In this document: positions 44,228 through 54,204 of the stretch, piece after piece
How positions within the stretch are numbered: position 1 is the first letter of the stretch
How the letters are laid out: every line of letters starts with the position of its first letter
Assembly (NCBI RefSeq): GCF_016584105.1
Contig: NZ_NRSM01000005.1
Span: 1 to 64,000 of the forward strand
Reading direction: 5' to 3'
Origin: Ectothiorhodospira shaposhnikovii
GTDB taxonomy: Bacteria; Pseudomonadota; Gammaproteobacteria; Ectothiorhodospirales; Ectothiorhodospiraceae
Length of the DNA: 64,000 bases
Position numbers and translations under genes: made by a program
The notes under the pieces: generated by a model
The model's input: the letters and a program-made list of their open reading frames with translations, nothing else
What the model was told of the DNA's origin: nothing
Database searches by the model: none

Positions 44228-44581
44228 TCAGTAGCAGGGCAGGGTCGGGTCCACCTGGCGTGACCAGGCGTCGATTCCGCCATCGAGGTTGATGATGCGG
44301 GTGAAGCCCTGTCGCTCCAGAATCATGCCCGCCTGCCGGCTGCGGATGCCGTGATGACAGATCATCACCAGTTCCGTGTCCGGCGGGATGTCTTCGACCA
44401 GGGTCCCGAGCCGGCCCAGGGGGACCCGTCGCGAGCCCGGGATGTGGGCGATGTCGTATTCCCAGGATTCGCGCACATCGATCAGTTGCGGGGCATTGTC
44501 CCCGGCCTGATCCAGGTACGCCTTGAGTTGCGGGGCGGAAAGATGTTGCATGCCTGGCCCGTCGGAAAAGGGGATGTCCAT
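44228..44581 (-). CDS. Rhodanese-like single-domain sulfurtransferase
   Basis: 117 aa (ATG 44551 would give a shorter protein). APQLIDVRESWEYDIAHIPG and the active-site loop VMICHHGIRSRQA (catalytic Cys) identify a GlpE/PspE-type rhodanese. It moves sulfane sulfur from a donor; partner unknown. It lies just downstream of pcm on the same strand. Confidence 0.85.
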   Translation of the reverse strand: MDIPFSDGPGMQHLSAPQLKAYLDQAGDNAPQLIDVRESWEYDIAHIPGSRRVPLGRLGTLVEDIPPDTELVMICHHGIRSRQAGMILERQGFTRIINLDGGIDAWSRQVDPTLPCY

Positions 44582-44627
44582 GGGACGACCGGGCGAGATC
44601 GCGTCCGCCCGGTCGCCCCGGTCCTGG

Positions 44628-45284
44628 TCAGAAGACGAAGTGCGGCCTGGGCTCGAAGCCCGTCAGGGGCTTGAGGCTGGTCTCGAACAGGGTGTGGCGG
44701 ATGAACTCGTTCTCCCCCTGGCGCATGACCAGCATGGCCTCCATCACCGGCGCCTCCCCCACCACGACGAAAAGCCGGCCGCCGGGACTGAGCTGGCGTT
44801 CGAAGCAGTCCCGGTACCGGGCCATGGAAGCGGTGACGGCGATGACATTGTAGCGATCCCGTTGCCCGGTCCAGCCTTCGGCGGCATTGCCGGTTTCCAG
44901 GTGGGCATTGGTGATGCCGGCCTTGTCCAGATGTTTTTTCGCGGCACGGGTGAAGGTCTTGTGGATGTCGATGCTGTCCACCTGGCCGCCCAGGCGGGCC
45001 AGGCAGGCGGTCAGGTAGCCGGAGCCGGTGCCGATCTCCAGGATGACATCCTGGGGCTGGATGTCCAGGGCCTGGAGGAGACGCCCTTCCACGGTGGGGC
45101 GCATCATGGACTCCCCCTGTCCCAGGGGAATTTCCAGGTCCGCGTAGGCCAGTTTGGCGTGAGCCCGGGGCACGAACAGTTCCCGGGGGACGTTCTCCAT
45201 CACATCCAGTACCTTGGGGTCCAGCACGTCCCAGGGACGGACCTGCTGTTCAACCATATTGAAGCGAGCTTGATCCAGGTTCAT
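44628..45284 (-). CDS. Protein-L-isoaspartate O-methyltransferase-like
   Basis: 218 aa. The SAM site is VILEIGTGSGYLTACLARLG, with ELFVPRAHAKLAYADLEIPL and the MMRPTVEGRLLQAL segment, where the usual PCMT motif is S-x-P. Typical PCMT repairs isoaspartyl residues; this shorter tolC-linked group with QVRPWDVLD is often annotated pcm-like and may act on another substrate. No strong ribosome-binding site is evident. It diverges from the polyphosphate kinase-like gene across 270 bp. Confidence 0.85.
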   Translation of the reverse strand: MNLDQARFNMVEQQVRPWDVLDPKVLDVMENVPRELFVPRAHAKLAYADLEIPLGQGESMMRPTVEGRLLQALDIQPQDVILEIGTGSGYLTACLARLGGQVDSIDIHKTFTRAAKKHLDKAGITNAHLETGNAAEGWTGQRDRYNVIAVTASMARYRDCFERQLSPGGRLFVVVGEAPVMEAMLVMRQGENEFIRHTLFETSLKPLTGFEPRPHFVF

Positions 45285-45543
45285 GGTGGTTATCTGCCGT
45301 CTTGTGATTGTTATGGGAGTCCCGGGTTTGCCCGGTCTCGTGCTTTATCCGACTCTGTAGAGTAGCCGCAAAGCTGGCGGCGGGCTGCCGTTGGATCGGC
45401 GGGATGAAAAGATTAAGTCTTCGCTAATGCTCCGGCAAGTCCTTGATGATCTTGAGCAACGCACAATGATACCGGTCCTGGCCGGTCCAATGCAGCATCG
45501 GGTTTGTGGCATTCTGCAGTGTAATGATCCGTGGCGACACCCC

Positions 45544-45549
45544 AGGAGG
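45544..45549 (+). promoter_or_regulatory. Ribosome-binding site of pap
   Basis: AGGAGG 5 bases before ATG 45555 fixes the start within a frame open from 45531. Confidence 0.7.
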
Positions 45550-45554
45550 ACATC

Positions 45555-47060
45555 ATGTTTGAAGCCGCTGAACTTGGCCGGAGTCTGTCCAGGGAGGCCT
45601 ACCGTGCTGCGGTGCCTGAGCTGCGCGCGGAGTTGCTGGAGGCCCAGCGTCGGCTCAGGGATACCGACACCGCCGTGATCGTGATCGTGGAAGGGGTGGA
45701 CGGGGTGGGCCGGGGAGAGGTGGTCAATCGCCTCAACGTCTGGCTGGACACCCGCGGGGTGGAAACCCACGCCTTCTGGGAAGCCACCAGTGATCAGCAG
45801 GCGCGGCCCCGATTGTGGCGCTATTGGCAGGCCATGCCGGCGCGGGGGAGCATCGGCATCTTCTTCGGTGCCTGGTATTCGGAACCCATCCGCCGGCATA
45901 TTCGGGATGAATGGGATGAGGCGCGGTTGCATGAATCCTTGAGCCGCATCCGTGATTTCGAGAACATGCTGGCGGTCGACGGGGCGTTGATCGTCAAATT
46001 CTGGTTCCATCTGACCCGTGACGAACAGAAGACCCGCCTGAAACAGCGCCTCAAGGACCCCGCCAGCCGCTGGTATCGCCTGCCCAGGGGCAAGGAGCAG
46101 GCGACCCATTATCGTCGGCTGGTGGAGACCGGCGAACGGGTGATCCGCGAAACGGACAGCGGTCTGGCCCCCTGGTATCTCATTGAGGCCACGGATCGGC
46201 GCTATCGGGATCTGACGGTGGGGCGCACCCTGCTGGATGCCATCCGCGAGCGACTGGAACTGGCGGCTTCACCGAGCCTGCCTGTCACCGTTTCCCATGC
46301 CCCCAGCCTGCCGCCGGAAGACAGTGCCCGCATCACGGTGCTGGACCATCTCGACCTGACCCAGGCGCTGGATAAATCGGTTTACAAGGAGCGGCTGTCC
46401 CTGGCCCAGGCCCGGTTGCGGGACCTGGCCTGGCGTGCCAAGGACCGGGGGGTGGCCACGGTGCTGGTGTTCGAGGGCTGGGATGCCGCCGGCAAGGGCG
46501 GGGCGATCCGGCGGCTGACCGCCGGCATCGACGCCCGGCTCTACCAGGTGGTGGCGGTGGCGGCCCCCACGGACGAGGAGCGGGCTCATCACTATCTGTG
46601 GCGCTTCTGGCGTCATGTGCCGCCCCGTGGGCGCATGACGGTGTTCGACCGTTCCTGGTATGGCCGGGTGCTGGTGGAACGGGTGGAGGGATTTGCCCCC
46701 GAGGATTGCTGGCGCCGTGCCTATCATGAAATCAATGATTTCGAGGAGCAGCTGGCCGGGCATGGCATCGTGCTGTTGAAGTTCTGGCTGCACATCAGCG
46801 AAAAGGAACAGCTGGCCCGCTTCAAGGAGCGGGAAGACGTGGCCTACAAGCAGCACAAGATCACCGATGAGGACTGGCGCAATCGCCAGCAGTGGGAGGC
46901 CTACAAGGCGGCGGTGAATGAAATGGTGATTCGTACCAGCACGGAGTTTGCGCCCTGGACGCTGGTGCCCGCCAATGACAAGCGCTACGGACGGGTGGCC
47001 GTGCTGGAGACCGTGTGTCGGCGGCTGGAAGAGGCGTTGCGTCGGCAGGGACCCGTGTAG
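45555..47060 (+). CDS. pap: Polyphosphate:AMP phosphotransferase (two fused PPK2 domains)
   Basis: 501 aa with two PPK2 domains, about residues 35-240 and 285-495. The second has an intact P-loop (EGWDAAGKGGAIRRL) and FDRSWYGRVLVERVEGF. The first has EGVDGVGRGEVVNRL, with Arg for the Walker A Lys, and FFGAWYSEPI in place of the DRSWY motif, so it is probably a structural or degenerate half, as usual for class II PPK2. The enzyme makes ADP from AMP and polyphosphate. Confidence 0.85.
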   Translation: MFEAAELGRSLSREAYRAAVPELRAELLEAQRRLRDTDTAVIVIVEGVDGVGRGEVVNRLNVWLDTRGVETHAFWEATSDQQARPRLWRYWQAMPARGSIGIFFGAWYSEPIRRHIRDEWDEARLHESLSRIRDFENMLAVDGALIVKFWFHLTRDEQKTRLKQRLKDPASRWYRLPRGKEQATHYRRLVETGERVIRETDSGLAPWYLIEATDRRYRDLTVGRTLLDAIRERLELAASPSLPVTVSHAPSLPPEDSARITVLDHLDLTQALDKSVYKERLSLAQARLRDLAWRAKDRGVATVLVFEGWDAAGKGGAIRRLTAGIDARLYQVVAVAAPTDEERAHHYLWRFWRHVPPRGRMTVFDRSWYGRVLVERVEGFAPEDCWRRAYHEINDFEEQLAGHGIVLLKFWLHISEKEQLARFKEREDVAYKQHKITDEDWRNRQQWEAYKAAVNEMVIRTSTEFAPWTLVPANDKRYGRVAVLETVCRRLEEALRRQGPV

Positions 47061-47093
47061 TCGCTTCCGGGAACGCAAAAGACTCGGCCTTGG

Positions 47094-47120
47094 TTGCAAA
47101 CCGCCGTCGCCTGCTATAGC
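47094..47120 (+). promoter_or_regulatory. Promoter of the thiC riboswitch transcript
   Basis: The extended -10 TGCTATAGC (47112-47120) is preceded by TTGCAA (47094-47099, 15-base spacer) or TTGGTT (47090-47095, 19-base spacer). Transcription would start near 47127, just before the riboswitch. Confidence 0.6.
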
Positions 47121-47133
47121 TTGGACGATCACG

Positions 47134-49159
<2,026 letters not shown>

Positions 49160-49177
49160 GTTTCCGGTGTCCGTCTT

Positions 49178-49426
49178 CTAGCGCGGAGGTGGTCGGTATC
49201 GATAGGCCCTGGCCCTGCGCCAGGGCGATGACGGCCTGATGCCGGCCGCCCTCAGCATCTGTTCAAGGTCTGCTCCCAGCCTGCCCAGCTCCTGGCGATA
49301 GGCGATGAGCCCGTCCAGCAGATCCGCGGCCAGCGAAGGCCGGGTCTGCAGTGTCAGGTCATCATGGTCAGCCGGATCAATCTGCATCTGTGGTGCGCTC
49401 CCGGTGGTGGGTATGATGGTTCCCAA
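49178..49426 (-). CDS. Small hypothetical protein
   Basis: 82 aa (or 69 aa from ATG 49387). The middle is a plausible amphipathic helix (LAADLLDGLIAYRQELGRLG) and the tail is very basic (RRARAYRYRPPPR). No family is recognised. It lies convergent to thiC, 18 bases from its stop, and its upstream side holds two 13-bp direct repeats at 49482-49515. It may be a chance frame, though its helix pattern argues otherwise. Confidence 0.4.
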   Translation of the reverse strand: MGTIIPTTGSAPQMQIDPADHDDLTLQTRPSLAADLLDGLIAYRQELGRLGADLEQMLRAAGIRPSSPWRRARAYRYRPPPR

Positions 49427-49732
49427 GCCGTCCTGGATGAGCCGCCTGCTGCATCTGCCCTGCCGTCCGGCAAGGATTTCTCATGCCTTTTGTTGGGATG
49501 TTCATGTCTTTTGTTTAGTCGAATGACCGCCATCTTGCCAGTTCCGAGGCGGAAGGGGAGGCTCATGAGGCCTTGCCGCTTGATTGGAATCGTGTTTTCC
49601 ACGATACAATCCCGTAGTCATGGCCCGGTATTGAAGATGATGCAGGCTTGATGATTCCGATCTCATAATCTGAGTTTTCTGCAGACTTATTCTTGAAAAT
49701 CCTGGTCAAAGGCCCGGGGGGAACAGCAAGTC
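49427..49732. other. 306-bp divergent intergenic region
   Basis: It separates the small minus-strand ORF from the GGDEF gene. It has a pair of 13-bp direct repeats (listed separately), is AT-richer than its surroundings, and carries a -10-like CATAAT at 49664-49669 without a good -35. No gene is supported. Confidence 0.4.
49482..49515. repeat. Two 13-bp direct repeats with 21-bp period
   Basis: CATGCCTTTTGTT at 49482-49494 and CATGTCTTTTGTT at 49503-49515 differ at one base. A 21-base period is two helical turns, as for paired regulator sites. They lie about 60-90 bases before the small minus-strand ORF and about 220 before the GGDEF gene. Confidence 0.45.
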
Positions 49733-50863
49733 ATGGCGGAAAAGGCGCGGCTGAAGCAGGAAAATCTCTGGCTCAGGGAGCGTCTGGAAACGCTTCTGGA
49801 GGCGGCCCGCGATAATGAACGCAAGCTTGACCGGCTGACCGCCCTGGAAATGCGCCTGCTGACCGCCGATGGCCTGGTGGGTATCCTGACCCTTTTACTG
49901 GAAGATTTCCCCCGCGAATATGGGCTGGATCATGTGGGCCTGGCGCTCCACGATCCCGATGGACTCATCTCCGGCATCCTCGATATCGCTTCCTGCCCCC
50001 GTGAGACCTGGTCGCTGAAGCTGTTATCCGCCGCCGAGGGTCTGGACAGGCTGGAAGAACTCTACCTGGGAGAGTACGCCTCCTGCCCCGAACCCTGGTG
50101 TTTCGAGGGCGGCGAAGCGCTTGGCAGTGTTGCGGTGCTGCCGGTTCAGCGGACGGGACGGTATCTCGGGGTGCTGGCTCTGGGCAGTCGTTGCGCCGTG
50201 CGTTACCGGGAAGGCATGGATACCTATCTGCTCCGGCGACTGGCGGCAATGGTGGCCATCTGCATAGAGAACGCCCTTGCCGCCTGGCGCCTGCGCGAGC
50301 TGGGTGTGACCGATGCCCTCACCGGGGTTCGCAATCGCCGGTTTTTTGACCTGCGTCTTCGCGAGGAGATGATCAGGGTGGTGCGTGAGCGGCAGAGCCT
50401 GGCCTGTCTGTTCGTGGATATCGACCATTTCAAGGCCGTGAACGATCGTTACGGTCACGGGGTCGGGGACCAGGTCATCGCGACGGTGGCGGATCGTCTG
50501 GGACGGCATCTGCGCGGTTCCGATCTGTTGGCCCGGTATGGCGGCGAGGAATTCGTCATGCTTTTGCCGGGCCTGGATCGCAGGGAGGTGCGTGTCGTTG
50601 CCGAGCGGGTCCGGCAGGTGGTATGCGGTGGGGCGGTGGAGGTGGACGGATACGCCCTGCCGGTGACCGTTTCCATCGGTGCCGCCCACTGGCCGGCCCA
50701 GAGACTGGCGATGCAGCCGATGGATGCGGCGGCCCGGGATCTGCTTCGGGAGGCTGACGATGCCCTGTTGCTGGCCAAGGAGGGTGGTCGTAACCGGGTG
50801 GTGATGGCGGGACTGCCGCCCCCGGACGGCATGTCCCTGGAGTTGTTGCCGCTGGGCCTGTGA
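49733..50863 (+). CDS. DUF484/GAF-like sensor with GGDEF diguanylate cyclase domain
   Basis: 376 aa. The first 30 residues are a coiled coil (AEKARLKQENLWLRERLETL). Residues about 35-180 form a DUF484/GAF-like sensory domain. A GGDEF domain follows from about 190: TDALTGVRNRRFFDLRL, FVDIDHFKAVND and the active site ARYGGEEFVM. An inhibitory I-site RGSD lies exactly five residues before GGEEF, so product feedback by c-di-GMP is expected. It converges on the ptsH gene with a 5-base gap. Confidence 0.85.
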   Translation: MAEKARLKQENLWLRERLETLLEAARDNERKLDRLTALEMRLLTADGLVGILTLLLEDFPREYGLDHVGLALHDPDGLISGILDIASCPRETWSLKLLSAAEGLDRLEELYLGEYASCPEPWCFEGGEALGSVAVLPVQRTGRYLGVLALGSRCAVRYREGMDTYLLRRLAAMVAICIENALAAWRLRELGVTDALTGVRNRRFFDLRLREEMIRVVRERQSLACLFVDIDHFKAVNDRYGHGVGDQVIATVADRLGRHLRGSDLLARYGGEEFVMLLPGLDRREVRVVAERVRQVVCGGAVEVDGYALPVTVSIGAAHWPAQRLAMQPMDAAARDLLREADDALLLAKEGGRNRVVMAGLPPPDGMSLELLPLGL

Positions 50864-50868
50864 AGACC

Positions 50869-51138
50869 CTATTCCGCCTCCCCGAACTTGTCATTGATCA
50901 GGCCTTCCAGGGCCTTGAGGGCAGCTTCGGCATCGTCGCCCTCGGCGATCAGGCGTACCGTGCTGCCCTTGCTGGCTGCCAGCATCATGATGCCCATGAT
51001 GCTCTTGCCGTTGACCTTCCGGTTGCCTTTTTCCACTTCCAGGCTGGCATCGAAGCCGCTGGCCAGATTGACGAACTTGGCGGCGGCCCGTGCGTGCATG
51101 CCCAGACGGTTGGTGATGGTGAGTTCGCGGGTGGGCAT
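50869..51138 (-). CDS. ptsH: HPr family phosphocarrier protein
   Basis: 89 aa. The phospho-accepting His is in NRLGMHARAAAKFVNLAS and the regulatory Ser in NGKSIMGIMMLAASKG, the site HprK phosphorylates; hprK is in the same operon. It carries phosphate from enzyme I to EIIA proteins. It is the last gene of the operon; no enzyme I gene follows here. Confidence 0.95.
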   Translation of the reverse strand: MPTRELTITNRLGMHARAAAKFVNLASGFDASLEVEKGNRKVNGKSIMGIMMLAASKGSTVRLIAEGDDAEAALKALEGLINDKFGEAE

Positions 51139-51139
51139 T

Positions 51140-51535
51140 TTAACTGTGGGTCTCGCAAAGGAGGATGCCGTCATGGCCACCGCTGATGGCCTTGTTGACG
51201 AGTTCGTGCAGGCGCAGGGAGGGGTAGTTGAGGACACGGACCAGCATGGGCAGATTCACCCCGGCAATGACCTGGACCTTGGGCTGCTGGAGCAGGCGGT
51301 TGGCGATGTTGCTGGGGGTGGAGCCGTACATGTCCGTCAGGACCAGCACGCCGTCCCCCTGGTTCAGGCGCTGGTAGAGGTCCAGCGCCCGGTCCAGCAG
51401 GAGGTCCGGATCTCCCGCCTGGGACACCGCCAGACAGCGGGTTTCCAGAGGAATGGTGCCCATCATGGATCTTGCCGTGCTCAGCAGGTCCTCGCCAATT
51501 TGATTGTGAGTGATCAGGAGGAGTCCGACGGACAT
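51140..51535 (-). CDS. PTS EIIA component, mannose family
   Basis: 131 aa. The phosphorylated His is in LLLITHNQIGEDLLSTARSM, and GVLVLTDMYGSTPSNIANRL and AGVNLPMLVRVLNY are typical of EIIA-Man (ManX N-domain). No EIIB, IIC or IID partner is present, so it is probably regulatory, as in other proteobacterial PTS-Ntr clusters. HPr follows after one base. Confidence 0.9.
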   Translation of the reverse strand: MSVGLLLITHNQIGEDLLSTARSMMGTIPLETRCLAVSQAGDPDLLLDRALDLYQRLNQGDGVLVLTDMYGSTPSNIANRLLQQPKVQVIAGVNLPMLVRVLNYPSLRLHELVNKAISGGHDGILLCETHS

Positions 51536-51554
51536 GGATGCATACCGTTCTGGT

Positions 51555-52415
51555 TCAGGTGAGTTCTCGGTGACGGGTGGTCACGCCGTCGCCTCTGAGT
51601 TCACGGAAGTGACGGGCCAGTCTTTCCGTCAGGTAAACGGATCTGTGACGCCCGCCGGTACAGCCGATGGATACGGTCAGATAGCTGCGATTGTCGTCTT
51701 CAAACCGGGGTATCCAGGTGGTGAGGAAGTCACGCAGCGAGTTGAACATCTCCGCCACCATCGGTTCATTGTCAAGAAATCGGATCACGGCGGGGTCTTT
51801 CCCCGTGAAGACCGATAATCCCGGTTGCCAGTGTGGATTTGGCAGACAGCGTACATCGAATACGAAATCCGAGTCTACCGGCGAGCCGAACTTGAAGCCG
51901 AACGACTGTATCAGTAGTGAAAGTCCCTTCAGGCTGGCTTGCTGGACCCGTTCCCGGATCGACTGGCTGAGCTGATGTACATTGGTGCGCGTGGTGTCGA
52001 TGGACAGATCGGCCCGGTCAGCGATGGCCGCCAGCAGGTCACGCTCCAGGTTGATGGCCTCCATCAGCGGGATGCCCTTGCGTGCAAGGGGGTGGCGGCG
52101 ACGAGTCTCGCTGAAGCGGCGCAGCAGGGTTTCCAGCTCCGCGTACAGGAAGATGATCTGAAGTTCCACGCCCATGGCACGGATTTCGTTGACGATGCGG
52201 CCGAACTGGTCCAGGGTTTCGATACCGCTTCGGGCATCGATGCCCACCGCGGCCTCGCTGTAGCCGGTCTGGGTGGACTGGCGCAGCTGGCTGACCACCG
52301 CCGGCAACAGTTCCAGATGGATGTTGTCGATGCAGTAGTATCCCGCGTCTTCCAGGGCATGCAGGGCAACGGTCTTGCCCGAGCCGGAGAGTCCGCTGAC
52401 GATGATGAGTTTCAT
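51555..52415 (-). CDS. rapZ: RNase adapter / nucleotide-binding protein RapZ
   Basis: 286 aa from ATG 52415, which overlaps the hprK stop by 4 bases; the longer frame to 52592 lies in hprK. The P-loop GLSGSGKTVALHALEDAGYY, then FLYAELETLLRRFSETRRRH, SFGFKFGSPVDSDFVFDVRC and VSIGCTGGRHRSVYLTERLA are the full RapZ pattern. In enterics RapZ controls glmS through GlmZ and feeds cell-envelope sugar supply. Confidence 0.95.
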   Translation of the reverse strand: MKLIIVSGLSGSGKTVALHALEDAGYYCIDNIHLELLPAVVSQLRQSTQTGYSEAAVGIDARSGIETLDQFGRIVNEIRAMGVELQIIFLYAELETLLRRFSETRRRHPLARKGIPLMEAINLERDLLAAIADRADLSIDTTRTNVHQLSQSIRERVQQASLKGLSLLIQSFGFKFGSPVDSDFVFDVRCLPNPHWQPGLSVFTGKDPAVIRFLDNEPMVAEMFNSLRDFLTTWIPRFEDDNRSYLTVSIGCTGGRHRSVYLTERLARHFRELRGDGVTTRHRELT

Positions 52416-53359
52416 GGGTCGATCTGCATCTGACGCCGCTGGCGGGCGGAAAGGTCGTCGGCGGCAAAGTAGCCGCGCAGGCGCAGCAGGTGGTTGCGTA
52501 CCGCTGCCTCCACCATGACCGCGAGGTTGCGGCCGGAGGCCACCGGCAGGGTGATGACCGGAACCTGCAGGCCCAGCACGACCCGCGTGCACCGTCCGCC
52601 GTGGAGACGGTCGATGTCGGCTGCCGTCACGTCCACCTGATCCTTGAGATCGATGATCAGGCGCAGGTATTTGCTGGTCTTGATGGCACTGTCACCGTAC
52701 ATGGCCCGAATGTTCAGGACACCCAGTCCCCTGACCTCCAGGAAGTTTTCCAGTACCTGCGGACAGGTTCCCCGCAGGATGTCCGGAGCGATGCGTGCAA
52801 ATTCCGGAGCATCGTCTGCAATCAGACGGTGTCCCCGGGTGATGAGTTCCAGCGCCAGCTCGCTCTTGCCCACCGCGCTCTCTCCCGTCAGCAGTACTCC
52901 GATTCCCAGCACCTCCATGAAAACGCCGTGCAGGGTCACGGTTTCTGCCAGTTTGTCGCTGAAGAAGTAGCGCAGGATATTGATGACTTCGTGACTGTGG
53001 AGCGTCGTGGTCAGCAGGGGTACGTCCTGGGCATCCGCGAGGGTGCAGAGTTCGGGCTGTGCCGCCAGGCCATCGGTTACGACGAGCATGGCGGAGTCAC
53101 CGCTGACAAGTTGTTCCAGGATGTCCCGCTGTGAGTTCTTGCGCAGGTTCCACAGGTAGCGCATCTCGTCCGGCCCCAATACCTGGATCTGGTTGGGGTG
53201 GATGATGTTCAGGTGGCCCACCAGTGATGGACTGCCATGGGGGGTGGCTAGGTGCGCGATGTGGCGCGCCCCTCCGCGATGACCGGCCACCCAGCTCAGT
53301 GCCAGGCGTTCTTCCATGGCCTCGACGACATGACGGACGCTGAGGGATTCCGTGGTCAC
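52412..53359 (-). CDS. hprK: HPr kinase/phosphorylase
   Basis: 315 aa from GTG 53359, in a GTGA overlap with the ptsN stop; the protein then starts TTESLSVRHVVEAMEERLAL as in the family. The P-loop is LLTGESAVGKSELALELI, and LEVRGLGVLNIRAMYGDSAI is the HprK signature. It phosphorylates Ser of HPr (HPr is in the same operon) and reverses the reaction. Confidence 0.95.
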   Translation of the reverse strand: MTTESLSVRHVVEAMEERLALSWVAGHRGGARHIAHLATPHGSPSLVGHLNIIHPNQIQVLGPDEMRYLWNLRKNSQRDILEQLVSGDSAMLVVTDGLAAQPELCTLADAQDVPLLTTTLHSHEVINILRYFFSDKLAETVTLHGVFMEVLGIGVLLTGESAVGKSELALELITRGHRLIADDAPEFARIAPDILRGTCPQVLENFLEVRGLGVLNIRAMYGDSAIKTSKYLRLIIDLKDQVDVTAADIDRLHGGRCTRVVLGLQVPVITLPVASGRNLAVMVEAAVRNHLLRLRGYFAADDLSARQRRQMQIDP

Positions 53360-53829
53360 GGCTGTTCGGGGGTTTCGGTATCCCAGTGGTGTACCAGCGC
53401 CAGCAGGTCTTCCGGTTCCCGGGCGCCGCGCAGGCGGGCCAGCGTCTCCGGGTCGGAGAACATGCGGGCCAGCAGTGCCAGGATCTGCAGATGTTCGTCG
53501 GTACATTCTGCCGGGACCACGAGGGCGAAGAGAATGTCCACGGGTTCGCTGTCGGGGGCGTCGTAGTCCACGCCCCTGTCCAGCTTGAGCAGGGCGGCGC
53601 AGGCCTGGTCCGCCCCAGCCAGCCGGCCATGGGGAATGGCGACGCCATGCCCCAGACCGGTGCTGCCCAGGCGTTCCCGGGCCAGCAGGCTGTCGAAGAT
53701 CTCTCCCTGGGTCAGCCTGGGCAGATGGCCCGAGAGCATCTCGCCCAGCATTTCCAGAGCACGTTTCTTGCTGCTGACGTCCGGCAGGCAGTTGACGCGC
53801 TCCGGGGCGAGAAGATCACCGATGTTCAT
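53356..53829 (-). CDS. ptsN: PTS EIIA-Ntr regulatory protein
   Basis: 157 aa from ATG 53829. The phosphorylated His is in TGLGHGVAIPHGRLAGADQA; LLALVHHW closes the fold. It is the end point of the nitrogen-related PTS, controlling potassium transport and other targets through its phosphorylation state. It lies 7 bases after hpf and overlaps hprK by 4 bases. Confidence 0.95.
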   Translation of the reverse strand: MNIGDLLAPERVNCLPDVSSKKRALEMLGEMLSGHLPRLTQGEIFDSLLARERLGSTGLGHGVAIPHGRLAGADQACAALLKLDRGVDYDAPDSEPVDILFALVVPAECTDEHLQILALLARMFSDPETLARLRGAREPEDLLALVHHWDTETPEQP

Positions 53830-53836
53830 GGTTGTC

Positions 53837-54160
53837 TCACTCGATGTGGTTACGGTGGGAGCCTTCCGCTCGGTGATGGTCCTTGAGCTTTTCCTTGTGC
53901 TTGACCACCTGACGGTCCAGTTTGTCCACCAGGGCGTCAATGGCTGCGTACATGTCGGCATGGGTGGCGTCGGCGAAGATGGTGTTGCCGCTGACCAGCA
54001 TGTTGGCTTCCGCCTTCTGCTGCAGTTTCTCCACGGTCAGGACCACATGCACGTCGATGACGTTGTCGAAGTGGCGCTCCAGGCGCTGGAACTTGTCATT
54101 GACATAGTCGCGCAGGGCGTCGGTCAGGTCCACGTGATGACCGGTGAGGTTGATCTGCAT
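53837..54160 (-). CDS. hpf: Ribosome hibernation-promoting factor
   Basis: 107 aa, short type. MQINLTGHHVDLTDALRDYV, with the basic C-terminal tail LDRQVVKHKEKLKDHHR, matches HPF/YfiA. It binds the 30S subunit in stationary phase. AAGGAG sits just before the start. Its place after rpoN is the common gammaproteobacterial order. Confidence 0.95.
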   Translation of the reverse strand: MQINLTGHHVDLTDALRDYVNDKFQRLERHFDNVIDVHVVLTVEKLQQKAEANMLVSGNTIFADATHADMYAAIDALVDKLDRQVVKHKEKLKDHHRAEGSHRNHIE

Positions 54161-54204
54161 GAGGTAACTCCTTGGTTAGGATGTGAATGTGAGGCCTTGG
54201 GAAG

